Positions 7,950 through 16,519 of a stretch of DNA of 64,000 bases are shown in pieces (position 1 is the stretch's first letter; each line of letters starts with the position of its first letter). The translations under genes were made by a program, and so were the position numbers. This stretch comes from CAZSNT01 sp964607765 (GTDB taxonomy: Bacteria; Verrucomicrobiota; Lentisphaeria; Oligosphaerales; JABHEG01). The stretch is taken from NCBI GenBank assembly GCA_964607765.1, contig CAZSNT010000003.1, forward strand, positions 77,172 through 141,171, in the 5' to 3' direction. Under the pieces are notes generated by a model, which worked only from the letters and a program-made list of their open reading frames with translations, did not search any database and had not been told where the DNA came from.

Positions 7950-10145
7950 TCAGCTCAGTCGGCGTCCGTAGACCCGTATGTTCAGCAGGTGGAGGATACC
8001 CCGGCCTTCTTTGAACGCCTTCACGTGGCGAGCGCGAATGCCCTTACCGCGGAGGTCGACTTGCCACGCGCCCTTGGCCTTCCTCAGCACCGCTATCTCC
8101 TCCCACTCCTCGCCGTCCTCGGACACCAGCACATGAAGCGGGACGGCCCGCGCCAACTGTCCGGGACGGTTGACAATCTCGATCCCGGTCAACTCGCCGA
8201 AGTGGCGCATCTCGATCCGGACCCACGGATTCTCCTCCTCGTTCGAGTGGAACCAACCCCGCCGCTTGCCGGGGATCATGCAATGCAGGTAGGGCGTTTT
8301 GTCCCACCGTCCGCTGATGCTGCTGAATTGGGTGAAGCCGCCCTCCGACAGCAGCTCTCCTTCGAACGCCGGCACGAACTCCCCCGGCTTCTCCAACACG
8401 CGCTCGGCGAGCTGTCCCACGGCCCGGAACGTGTCCGCATCGCCGTCCTTCTCTGCCGCGACGACCGCTTTCGAGCACATGTCCAAGACGGCTTTCGAGT
8501 GGACCTCGCCCTCGTCGGAGGCGAGAACGCCGCTCACCAAGTCGAAGAAACGTTCCTGCGTCTCTGCGGTCTTCGCCAGCTGTCCGTACGCCCAGGCGAG
8601 TGCCGGTCCAAGGTACGCCGACGAGTTGCGGTGGGCCGACACCACTGTCTCGGCAAACCGGAATCGGGGGGTCTGCTCCTTGCCGACCTGTTTCAGTTGA
8701 TGGCCCAACGCGCCCTCCACGTTCCAGCGGCCCGTGCCCCAACCGTCCAGCTTCTCGTGGAACGCCGCCAACAGGGACACACGCTCAGCCGGCGACATGG
8801 CGGGCAGGATGCTGGGGTAGACGCGCTTGGAGATGAGCGTCCACGCCGCCTCAGGGAACGCGGCCAAGCCCGCCAGAACGCCGTCGTGGTAGGCGCGCCA
8901 TGCCTGCTCGTCCGCTCCTGCGGATCGCAGCCAGGCCCCGTACCGGTCCCACGCCACGTAATTGGCCGGTTGGGCCTTCACCGCAAGCTCGTAGGCCTCA
9001 CGCGCCTGCGGGGCTACTCCTGCGTGCGTCATCTCGACCTGCGGATGATCCCCGCCCGTCGCCTCGGAGAGCTCGACGCGCGGACGGTGACGACGCGCCT
9101 GCCAGAGATGCATGTTCGAGGCCTCCCACGCCGCCTCGCTACCCAGCATCTCCTCGGTCAGCAACAGCATCTGCCAGGTCTTGCCGTACAGGCTTACGTG
9201 AATGCCCCGCTTCCAGCTCAGCGAGTAAGCGGGGGCCCAGTTCCCGCGGCCCAGTCTCACCGCGTACGCGCAGTGGCCGGGCTCCCCCATAGTGGTCGCC
9301 GGGATCCCGTTTGCCACCGCCGCCCCCGCTCCGTACCCGGACAGCCGCCCGCACACGCCCCCGACGAAACGCGTCATCTCCGTGAAGGACCCGAACGAGC
9401 CCTGGAACGGGAAGTAGTACACCCACGACTGCACGCTGTCCCCGAAACAGTTGTGGCCGCGGTACGGGACCTGCCAGCATGCCTTGCGGTAGCCGGATAC
9501 GGGCAGTTTCACGTTGTCGCGCAGCCACTGCTGGGACGTCGCCTCCCCGTGCATGCTGAGCCTGTGGCCCGTCAGCCACCGTTTCTCCCATGCGCCCAGT
9601 GTGTCGTAGACGGGATGGAGCAATTCGTCTCGGGCGCTGTCGCGGTAGAACGTGTACCGCGTCCAGGCCTGCGCGTCGGTCCAGCCGCAGCTCCCGTAGT
9701 CCAGTGCGACAGCGGTCGCCAGCGTCTTGTCCGCCAGCGTCTCCGCACACGCGCGGTCTTCGCGCCACAAGAAGTGCAGCTTCCGTAAGGCTGCCTCAGG
9801 CGCCTTGCCCAACGGCCCCGACAACAGGAACATCCGCATCCAGTCGTCGTCGCCCAGGAAGGCCTCGAGGAACGCCTCTCCGTTCGGTTCGGCCCGGAGC
9901 TCTTCCAAGTGCCCCACACCCACCGTGTCGATCAACTCGTACAGCGTCAGAGCCGCGCGGTAGTCGCGGCTCCCCAAAGCCGGTCGGAGCCCGCCTGCGT
10001 CCTCCTCGATCCGGTCCAGACGCACCTCGAGGGCCACGCGCTGTTCGACGAACGGCTCGGCGCGGACTCCGCAGCATGCGAAGACTGTCATGGAAAGCAG
10101 ACAGGTCGCAAGCCCACGTATCAGATACGGATTGGACGGGCGCAT
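7950..10145 (-). CDS. Secreted transglutaminase-like protein with C-terminal F5/8-type (discoidin-like) domain
   Basis: 731 residues. The signal peptide is residues 1-30 ('CLLSMTVFACCGVRAEP'). Around residues 260-300 the segments 'FVGGVCGRLSGYGAGAA' and 'GEPGHCAYAVRLGRGNWAP' give a Cys about 25 residues before a His, the layout of the papain/transglutaminase catalytic core; the third (Asp) residue is not obvious. The C-terminal ~140 residues resemble a galactose-binding/F5-8C sandwich ('FHSNEEENPWVRIEMRHF' ... 'IRVYGRRL'). GAGGAA precedes the ATG by about six bases. The downstream gene follows almost without a gap. The family match is by pattern only; cysteine peptidase, cross-linking enzyme or inactive scaffold are all possible. 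Confidence 0.65.
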   Translation of the reverse strand: MRPSNPYLIRGLATCLLSMTVFACCGVRAEPFVEQRVALEVRLDRIEEDAGGLRPALGSRDYRAALTLYELIDTVGVGHLEELRAEPNGEAFLEAFLGDDDWMRMFLLSGPLGKAPEAALRKLHFLWREDRACAETLADKTLATAVALDYGSCGWTDAQAWTRYTFYRDSARDELLHPVYDTLGAWEKRWLTGHRLSMHGEATSQQWLRDNVKLPVSGYRKACWQVPYRGHNCFGDSVQSWVYYFPFQGSFGSFTEMTRFVGGVCGRLSGYGAGAAVANGIPATTMGEPGHCAYAVRLGRGNWAPAYSLSWKRGIHVSLYGKTWQMLLLTEEMLGSEAAWEASNMHLWQARRHRPRVELSEATGGDHPQVEMTHAGVAPQAREAYELAVKAQPANYVAWDRYGAWLRSAGADEQAWRAYHDGVLAGLAAFPEAAWTLISKRVYPSILPAMSPAERVSLLAAFHEKLDGWGTGRWNVEGALGHQLKQVGKEQTPRFRFAETVVSAHRNSSAYLGPALAWAYGQLAKTAETQERFFDLVSGVLASDEGEVHSKAVLDMCSKAVVAAEKDGDADTFRAVGQLAERVLEKPGEFVPAFEGELLSEGGFTQFSSISGRWDKTPYLHCMIPGKRRGWFHSNEEENPWVRIEMRHFGELTGIEIVNRPGQLARAVPLHVLVSEDGEEWEEIAVLRKAKGAWQVDLRGKGIRARHVKAFKEGRGILHLLNIRVYGRRLS

Positions 10146-10444
10146 TGTGTTTCCTCTCTGTCAAGCTTTGGGGAAGGTAGGCGAGGGATGCCGCAAATGC
10201 CAATGGAAACGGACGGATCTGGACGTTCACATGATTGCCCCGGGTATGGCAATCGCCCACGCCTTTCCCTATCTTATTGCCATGACCCCGGCTTGCGGGG
10301 AGTAGTTGAGGACCATTTGGCCGGGGCGCCTTGGTGAATTCTGGGTACCCAGAAACGACCGAGAGAGACGCGTGATAAGCCAGAAGGACACAAGAAAACG
10401 GAAGATGTTCAGTAAGGGGATTGGTTGTCTGGTTGGATTGGGAA

Positions 10445-10578
10445 ATGGGCTTCGGCCTCATCTGCGACCGGATGCCCGCCGCCAGCCAGCTGACCGACCC
10501 CAAAGCCACGCCGCACTCGATGTGGCTCCAGCAGAAGGCGTCGGCGGCATCAAGGGCTTCCGTCCGCTCAACAACCTA
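10445..10578 (+). pseudogene. Frameshifted remnant of the NPCBM hydrolase gene (paralogue of the gene at 2-1126)
   Basis: Within the 459-bp gap before the second GH29-like gene, one frame (10445 onward) reads 'PAASQLTDPKATPHS', which lines up with 'VIPSRIGNAVATDKRS' of the gene at the left edge. The next frame (10501 onward) reads 'VAPAEGVGGIKGFRPLNN', 17 of 18 residues identical to that gene's 'VAPAEGVGGIKGFRPLDN' (about nucleotides 313-366). In the intact gene these two stretches lie in one frame in the same order, so this is a piece of a second copy with a frameshift and both ends deleted. Nothing else recognisable was seen in 10146-10604. Confidence 0.7.
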
Positions 10579-10604
10579 ACCAGTGAAAGACGAAGGAGAC
10601 ACCG

Positions 10605-11573
10605 ATGCCCACAATGAACAGCGATTGGTTCCATGAAGCGAAGTGGGGCGTTTTCGTGCACTACGGCCCGAAGCCGGGATGCGGCAGCTGGAGCGAACAG
10701 ATCGACGCGTTCGACGTCGACGCCGTGGTTCGGCAGCTCGTGGAAATGAAGGCCGGCTACTTCTTCTTCACCATCAGCCACGGGCACGGCATGTTCTGCT
10801 GCCCGAACGAGACCTACGATCGGCTCTTGGAGCTGAGTCCTGAGGAAAGCCGCTGCTCGAAACGCGACCTGATTGCTGATTTCGCCGACGCACTTGAGCC
10901 ACACGGGATCCGCATGATGGCTTACCTCCCGGCCACATGTCCCGGGGACCCCTACGTGACCAAGAAGCTGCGCTGGATCGACGGGCAGACACTGGGTTGG
11001 GATATTGAGGGGAATGAGGTACGCCCGGGCAGGCGCCCCATCGAGTTCATGCGCAACTGGGAGGCGGTGATTCGCGAGATGTCACTGCGCTGGGGCAGGA
11101 AGGTGCACGGCTGGTGGATGGACGGCTGCTACTGGCCGGAGCACATCTACCGGCACGCTGACGAACCGAACTACAAGAGCCTGGCGATGGCTATCAAGGC
11201 CGGCAACCCGGACTCCCTGGTGGCCTTCAACGGTGGGCTCGAGACCCCGATCATCTCGCACAGCGAGTACGAGGACTACACCTGCGGCGAGATCGGACAT
11301 CTGCTGCCCGTGTCGAACCGTCGCATGAACGGGTCTCTGGTCCCGCTCAGACGTTTCATCGGCGGCGTCCAGTACCACATTCTCACGCACCTGGGCGAGC
11401 ACTGGGGCGCGCGGCCCGCGCGTTTCCCCACCGAACTCGTCGTCGGCTACACCAAACACATCAATGCCACGGGCGGCGTTGTCACCTGGGATGCCGGCAT
11501 GGATGCGACGGGTAACTTCCAACAGGACCACTTCGAGCAATTGAAGGCATTGGGCGAGGCGGCACGACCATGA
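10605..11573 (+). CDS. GH29-like (alpha-L-fucosidase-related) TIM-barrel protein, copy 2
   Basis: 322 residues beginning 'MPTMNSDWFHEAKWGVFVHY'. It carries the same AKWGVFxHYG opening, 'SHGHGMFCCPNETYD' loop and 'VHGWWMDGCYWPEH' putative nucleophile segment (Asp near residue 173) as the protein at 1272, and is similar to it end to end. GAAGGAGA lies six bases upstream of the ATG. No signal peptide. A remnant of the same upstream neighbour precedes both copies, so this is a duplicated gene pair. A 47-codon reading frame overlaps its stop codon. Substrate unknown. Confidence 0.82.
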   Translation: MPTMNSDWFHEAKWGVFVHYGPKPGCGSWSEQIDAFDVDAVVRQLVEMKAGYFFFTISHGHGMFCCPNETYDRLLELSPEESRCSKRDLIADFADALEPHGIRMMAYLPATCPGDPYVTKKLRWIDGQTLGWDIEGNEVRPGRRPIEFMRNWEAVIREMSLRWGRKVHGWWMDGCYWPEHIYRHADEPNYKSLAMAIKAGNPDSLVAFNGGLETPIISHSEYEDYTCGEIGHLLPVSNRRMNGSLVPLRRFIGGVQYHILTHLGEHWGARPARFPTELVVGYTKHINATGGVVTWDAGMDATGNFQQDHFEQLKALGEAARP

Positions 11574-11713
11574 CCGCTGACTGGGTGCAGGAGTTCCTTG
11601 AGCGGACGATTGTGGCCTTTGCCTACAGCGAGAGCGGCATCGATGACCTCTGCTACAACTCGGGCTCCAAGGGGCATCTCCTCGGAAACTGGTACTGGAT
11701 GAAAGAGGATTGA
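11570..11713 (+). CDS. Possible 47-residue protein overlapping the GH29-like stop codon
   Basis: ATG at 11570 overlaps the TGA of the preceding gene in an ATGA arrangement typical of translational coupling, and the frame runs 47 codons to a TGA at 11711. The product ends 'GHLLGNWYWMKED'; it has no signal peptide and no family I recognise. It could be a real small protein or the stub of a lost gene, since the next thing downstream is a transposase. Confidence 0.3.
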   Translation: MTADWVQEFLERTIVAFAYSESGIDDLCYNSGSKGHLLGNWYWMKED

Positions 11714-11788
11714 CACCAGCGCATCGTTGTGGCGCGAAAGTCGCGGCTGGCTTTAATGCTGATAGATGATAGCGTACAGAAAGGAGCA

Positions 11789-12981
11789 ATGCTGAGGCGA
11801 TGGAGTTGGCCGATGAGCCTGAGCGGCATGCGGCAGAGGTGCTGGGAGCATGACTACTGTGCACCGTGTTTCTACCTGATCACGGTGGTTACCGGGCCGC
11901 GGCGGGAGTGTCTGGGCGTGCTGAAGGCGGGAGCCAGGGTCGAGCTTTCGCCACTCGGCGAAGTGGTCCGAGACGTCTGGCGCCGGACCTCCGCGGTTTA
12001 CCACACCGTCGAGGCCTGCGAGTGCGTGGTGATGCCGGATCATTTCCACGGCATCCTGTGGGTGAAAGAGCGTCTCACGCGCCCCATGGGGCATGTTGTG
12101 AAGGCGTTTAAGCGCGTGAGTGGGGGGGAATGCAGGAGCAAGGGGCTGCTCCTGCAACCGAACCCGGGGCTGCTCCTGCAACCGAACCCGGGGCTGCTCC
12201 TGCAACCGAACCCCGGTTCGGTGTCGGCGGCGGCCCCCGCCGCCGAGCCTTGGAACCCGGGGCTGCTCCTGCAACCGAACCCCGGTTCGGTGTCGGCGGC
12301 GGCCCCCGCCGCCGAGCCCTCGTCCCCCGCCGCCGAGCTTTGGCAGGAGGGCTTCCAGGACAGCATCCTGTTGCGGCGAGGCCAGCTCAAGGCGATGGTG
12401 AAGTACATCGCGGACAACCCCGGCGCCTGGCTGTCAAGCGTGCCAACCCGGAGCTGTTTACCGTCGTGACCAGGCAGCGGGTAACCCCGAATCGCTCGTG
12501 CGCCATGATCGGTAGCCGCCACCTGCTCGACCACCCGTTGAAGCGCCAGATCCAGATTTCGCGGGGTGTCTCTGCGGCAGCTCTGCAGCAGAAGATGGAG
12601 GAGTTGCGCTATGCGGCCGAGCATGGTGCTGTGCTGGTGTCGCCCTGCATCAGCCTTGGCGAGAAAGCGATCGCCCGCGCGGTCATGGATGCCGGGCGGC
12701 CGCTGATTGTGCTCCTGGCGAATGGCTTTCCCCCCTGCTACAAGCCGCCCGGGCGCTACTTCGATGCCTGCGCCGAGGGCCGCCTGCTCCTGCTCGCCCC
12801 CTTCCCTTACCAGCGCCGGCGGCGCACCATCACCCGTGAGCAGTGTCTGGTGCTGAACGAGTGGGCGGCAGCTGTTGCCCGGTGGCAAGGGGCTGCCGCC
12901 GGCACTGAACCGGGTTCGGTGGCGGGAGCGGCCACCGCTGCCGCGCATCCCCCGGCGGCAAGGGGTTGCCGCCGGCACTGA
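11789..12981 (+). pseudogene. REP-associated tyrosine transposase (RAYT, IS200/Y1-like) with extra C-terminal domain, frameshifted
   Basis: The first part (frame of 11789) has the Y1 core: 'CFYLITVVTGPRRECLGVL', then 'CVVMPDHFHGILWV' with the HUH metal-binding pair (H-F-H), then 'LWQEGFQDSILLRRGQLKAM' near the catalytic helix. It stops at 12469. The natural continuation 'RRLAVKRANPELFTVV' is in the -1 frame from 12421, where a run of four C (12418-12421) follows 'YIADNP'; one lost base, or -1 slippage on CCC, restores one protein. The downstream frame runs to 12981 and contains a DprA/Rossmann-like domain ('GAVLVSPCISLGEKAIARAV', 'AGRPLIVLLANGF') found fused to RAYTs in PVC and related bacteria. 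Start is uncertain: ATG 11789 has AAGGAG only two bases away, ATG 11813 has GGAG at a better distance. In-frame repeats interrupt the region 12132-12340. Confidence 0.75.
12142..12316 (+). repeat. REP-like palindromic repeats inside the transposase reading frame
   Basis: A 24-bp unit starting ggggctgctcctgcaaccga occurs at 12142, 12166, 12190 and again at 12259. After the third and fourth copies comes a second block with two palindromes: CCGAACC-CC-GGTTCGG and GGCGGCGG-CCC-CCGCCGCC. At the left edge GCAGGAGCA (12132-12140) pairs with TGCTCCTGC (12147-12155). The units keep the transposase frame, encoding LLLQPNPG and SVSAAAPAAEP repeats. Confidence 0.8.
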
Positions 12982-13020
12982 ACCGGGTTCGGTGGCAGGA
13001 GCGGCCCCCGCTGCCGCGCA
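12884..13020 (+). repeat. Pair of 64-bp direct repeats with GAACC/GGTTC palindromes at the transposase 3' end
   Basis: Two 64-bp copies (12884-12947 and 12957-13020) differ at about three positions. Each contains GAACC-G-GGTTC followed by CGGTGG, the same core as the palindromes inside the transposase gene, so these are the same repeat family and are plausible REP targets of the RAYT. The rest of the gap up to 13143 shows nothing further. Confidence 0.8.
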
Positions 13021-13143
13021 CTCTTCGGCCCGGTTGTTTGGCCGAGTTCTTACAATAAAGTGATGCGGGGCAGACGTGTCCCGAAACCAGGGCGAAGCCC
13101 AGAGACCGGATGGCGGCGGCAAAATAGAGGGACGAGGCAGGCA

Positions 13144-16100
13144 ATGACGTCTGTGCGGAAGCGGAAGCGCAGGAACGCGAAGGCAGACTGGAGGGGTTTG
13201 CTCCTCTGCCTTCTCACACTGGGCACAACCGTCGAAGCAGAAGGCGTTCGCTCTTGGGGATTCGACGGACAGGCCAATGACGGTCTTTCCGCGGTAGGTG
13301 GCAGGGCCAGGTTCGCCACCGCCGAAGAGCTGCCCGGCGTTCAGCGCAGAGCGGTTGCTCTGGGTGTCTCGGAAGGTGACGCCCAGTACCTCGAAGGGGC
13401 TGCCCCGGGGATCGGCCCAAGCTACACGATTGAGGCATGGATCCACCCCACCGACGTATCCGAGCGATGGCAGCGCCTGGTTCTCTGCTGGGGCAGACAG
13501 AAACGCTACCACTTTGCCATCCACAACGGCACGGTCAGCCTGTACCATGCGCAGGCGGATGGTGGCGAGTGTTTCGCTGAAGGGGGCCGAGTCGTGGCTC
13601 ACCGTTGGCACCACATCGTGGGTGTCGCCAGGGCCGATCAGAAGCGGATTGAGGTGTACCTGAACGGCAAGCTCGCAACTTCCACGGCCTTCGATGGTAC
13701 GCTCAGGGACGTGAACAACGAGAAGCTCGGGATCGGTGATTCAGCCGGAACGCCTCACGTGAGGAACCGGTACCGGGGGTACATCGACAGCATCACCATC
13801 TGGGATCAGGCGCTCTCGCCTGCCGTGATCGCTGACCGGGCGGCTGCCAGGCAGGTAGCAATCGATCTGCCGTCGCGGGAAGATCTCCAGATCCGGCAGT
13901 CACTTGAGGAACTCCCGCCCCTCGGAAAGGCGATCCGCCTGGAGGAACTGGCGCGTGCGGGGAAGCTGTCTGATGAGCTTGCGGCGATGGCAGGTAACAT
14001 GCTCGACCACGAAGACCTCTTTGTCCGTGCGATGGCGGAGTGGGCCATCGCACGTCGGATCGGCCGGGACAACAACCACGAAGAGGCAAAATGGACGGCG
14101 TCCGGCGATGCCCCGTGGTTCAGAAAATGGTTGGCCATCCCGCTGAGCGATCGGATTGAGATGGACTGGTGCCGGCAGGCCGTCTCTCTGGGCATCCATG
14201 ATGACACGGTCAAGCTGAAGGCATCCATCGACGAGAAGATTGCGCGAAATGGGGCACGCGAGCTTGGGGAGGTCCGCAAGAAGATGGATGGCTCGACGGA
14301 CACTGGCAGACTCCGCAAACTCTGGCTTGAGGCGCGCCGAATCAACCGGCCTCTCGTGTTTGCCAAGGCACGGCTCGGTTTCGATGAGATCATCCTTTAC
14401 AACCGATACGCACTGCACTACAAGCCGAACGTCTGCGGCGTGCACACCAGCTGGTCCTACAAGCCGGGTGGTGACATCGTCATCGTATCGGGTTTGGGGA
14501 GTCCCCGGGGCGAACGGTCCCTGATTGAGGGGCAGCTTGGGCCGGGACACGTACACGGATTCGATCTGTGGTTCGACGGGGACAAGGTCGTCTTCGCGTG
14601 GGCCAGTCAGCCCGAGTGGCCGCCCCGCTACTCCACACGCTGGCCACGCCGGGGCAACGACTGCTTTGCCTTCGAACTGCGGAACACAACGACGCCGCCG
14701 CATCTATACGAAATGAATATTGCCCGCAGGTCTGTTACGCAGCTGACCGACCACAACTTCTGGACTGATGTCGAGCCCGTCTATTGTCCCGATGGCACGA
14801 TCGCCTTCACGTCCGATCGCTCCGCACATTCCCCGTCATGCGATGGCACAATGAACGATCTGACCGATCACAACCTGTACTCGCTTTCCGCCGATCGGAA
14901 GCGCATCCGAAGACTGACGAACCAGAAGGATGTTGACATGCATCCCCATCTCCTCGACAACGGGCTGATTGCCTACCTGCGCTGGGAGTATCAGGAACGC
15001 CATTTCTGGGATGTGCACTCGGTCTGGACAGTCAGGCCGGACGGCACGATGTCGGACGCCCTGTTCAAGCAGCACCTCGGTGCTCCTCTGTCGGTACGGG
15101 ATGCCCGATCGATTCCCGGTACCAACAAGCTCGTCGCCATCGCCGCTGGACACCATGCTCTGCCCAAAGGTCCCGTCGTCATTCTCGACCCCAGCGCCGG
15201 GGTCAACGCCCAGAGGGGGATCGAGACGCTAACGGTCGGCTCCCGGCCGCAGGAGACGTCGAGGTTCAAATGGAAGCGCACGTGGGACAAGCAGGTTGTC
15301 GAAGATGGTGGCGTACAGGTGAACGGCGGTTTCTTCATGATGCCCTATGCGGCCTCGGAGAAGGCGTTTCTCGTATCCTATGCCTATGGGAACCGGGCGG
15401 CGCGCAGGTACAGAAACCAGCACGCCGACGTGGATTCGAACGGCTTGGGCATCTATTTGATCGACAGCAGCGGCAGCATGGAGCTGGTCTATCGCAGTCC
15501 GCTGTTCTCTTGTTACGGCGCGATTCCCTATCAACGGCGTGTGAAGCCAGCCGTCTTGCCTGACGCCGTCGATATCACGAAAAACTACGCCACCTGCAGC
15601 ATTCCGGATATATACGAGGGCATGGACGGCGTCGAGCGCGGCACCGTGAAGTACATCCGCATCGCCGAAGCCTTGCCTTGGCCCATTGTCCCCGGGGAAG
15701 GCGTCAAACGCTGGGACAAGAGCAACCGCTGGTGTCCCGTGCGCGTTATCGGCACAGTGCCTGTCGAGGACGACGGTTCCGCTCATTTCAGAGTACCGGT
15801 GGCAGATCATGCATCTGTCTACTTCCAGGCGTTGGACGAGAATCACATGGAGATTCGGCGCATGCGTTCCAGCGTCTCATTCCAACCAGGCGAACGCCGA
15901 AGCTGTAACGGCTGCCACGAAACCGCCGGCATCTCGCCGTCGAGCAGACAGGGAACGGCCGCGGCCCGTGCCGCCGACATGCCCGTGCCGCCCGAGTGGG
16001 GCGCTAACCGTCAGCTCGCATTCGGCTGGATGATCCAGCCGATCCTCGACAGACATTGCGTGAGTTGCCATGGGACCGATGCCCCGAAGAAGGGACTTGA

Positions 16101-16482
16101 CCTGACCGAAGGGAAGGCCTACGGCGCCATTCACAGGGCAAAGCTCCTTTCGTTGTCGCCCATGCGGGGAGACGGCAGTGTCACCAAACCATACCAGTAC
16201 GGTTCCCACAAGAGCCGGTTGATCACACAGCTTCTCAGAGCCGACACGCCTTGCAACGCTGGACTCTCGGAACATGAGTGGATTCGGCTTGTGACCTGGG
16301 TCGATGCCAACGCGCCGAACCGCGACGGGATGCGGAGCAAGCGGACGGCCGATGGCAGGAACTGGATATGGGAGCCCTACGAATGGAAGGATCCCTGGGC
16401 GCCTCCGGCAGGGATTTCCGCAAAAGGCGAGTACGTTAAGATGCCCCGCAACAAGTGGCTGACAGAGCTTGAAGACAAGTAG
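13144..16482 (+). CDS. Secreted LamG / hydrazine-synthase-alpha-like propeller protein with two c-type heme motifs
   Basis: About 1112 residues from the ATG at 13144, chosen because it starts a signal peptide ('KADWRGLLLCLLTLGTTVEA') whereas the upstream start at 13060 adds a repeat-derived basic tail. Residues ~25-230 are a LamG/concanavalin-like domain ('YTIEAWIHPTDVSERW', 'RWHHIVGVARADQKRIEVYL'). Residues ~400-850 form a PD40/HZS-alpha-like propeller ('DEIILYNRYALHYKPNVCGV', 'CPDGTIAFTSDRSAHSP', 'DNGLIAYLRWEYQERHFWD'). Two CxxCH heme sites, CNGCH (Cys921) and CVSCH (Cys972), follow. Such proteins occur in planctomycete-like genomes without any link to anammox, so hydrazine chemistry is not implied. 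It leads the sulfatase operon; a redox or substrate-scaffold role outside the cytoplasm is a guess. Confidence 0.8.
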   Translation: MTSVRKRKRRNAKADWRGLLLCLLTLGTTVEAEGVRSWGFDGQANDGLSAVGGRARFATAEELPGVQRRAVALGVSEGDAQYLEGAAPGIGPSYTIEAWIHPTDVSERWQRLVLCWGRQKRYHFAIHNGTVSLYHAQADGGECFAEGGRVVAHRWHHIVGVARADQKRIEVYLNGKLATSTAFDGTLRDVNNEKLGIGDSAGTPHVRNRYRGYIDSITIWDQALSPAVIADRAAARQVAIDLPSREDLQIRQSLEELPPLGKAIRLEELARAGKLSDELAAMAGNMLDHEDLFVRAMAEWAIARRIGRDNNHEEAKWTASGDAPWFRKWLAIPLSDRIEMDWCRQAVSLGIHDDTVKLKASIDEKIARNGARELGEVRKKMDGSTDTGRLRKLWLEARRINRPLVFAKARLGFDEIILYNRYALHYKPNVCGVHTSWSYKPGGDIVIVSGLGSPRGERSLIEGQLGPGHVHGFDLWFDGDKVVFAWASQPEWPPRYSTRWPRRGNDCFAFELRNTTTPPHLYEMNIARRSVTQLTDHNFWTDVEPVYCPDGTIAFTSDRSAHSPSCDGTMNDLTDHNLYSLSADRKRIRRLTNQKDVDMHPHLLDNGLIAYLRWEYQERHFWDVHSVWTVRPDGTMSDALFKQHLGAPLSVRDARSIPGTNKLVAIAAGHHALPKGPVVILDPSAGVNAQRGIETLTVGSRPQETSRFKWKRTWDKQVVEDGGVQVNGGFFMMPYAASEKAFLVSYAYGNRAARRYRNQHADVDSNGLGIYLIDSSGSMELVYRSPLFSCYGAIPYQRRVKPAVLPDAVDITKNYATCSIPDIYEGMDGVERGTVKYIRIAEALPWPIVPGEGVKRWDKSNRWCPVRVIGTVPVEDDGSAHFRVPVADHASVYFQALDENHMEIRRMRSSVSFQPGERRSCNGCHETAGISPSSRQGTAAARAADMPVPPEWGANRQLAFGWMIQPILDRHCVSCHGTDAPKKGLDLTEGKAYGAIHRAKLLSLSPMRGDGSVTKPYQYGSHKSRLITQLLRADTPCNAGLSEHEWIRLVTWVDANAPNRDGMRSKRTADGRNWIWEPYEWKDPWAPPAGISAKGEYVKMPRNKWLTELEDK

Positions 16483-16519
16483 GTCGGGCCGTGATCTCAC
16501 TGGAAGGAACGCAGAGAAC

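Noticed and set aside
6873..9788. 971-codon plus-strand open frame opposite the minus-strand pair
   Set aside because: It lies entirely antisense to two genes with signal peptides and recognisable domains; its product is Arg/Pro/His-rich with no domain. High GC content makes such long shadow frames common.
12040..13614. 524-codon minus-strand frame across the transposase and repeats
   Set aside because: It runs antisense to the RAYT and the LamG/propeller gene; repeats lacking stop codons keep it open.
13144..16482. Anammox hydrazine synthase
   Set aside because: Only the propeller/cytochrome-like part is similar; beta and gamma subunits and other anammox genes are absent, and the setting is glycan degradation.
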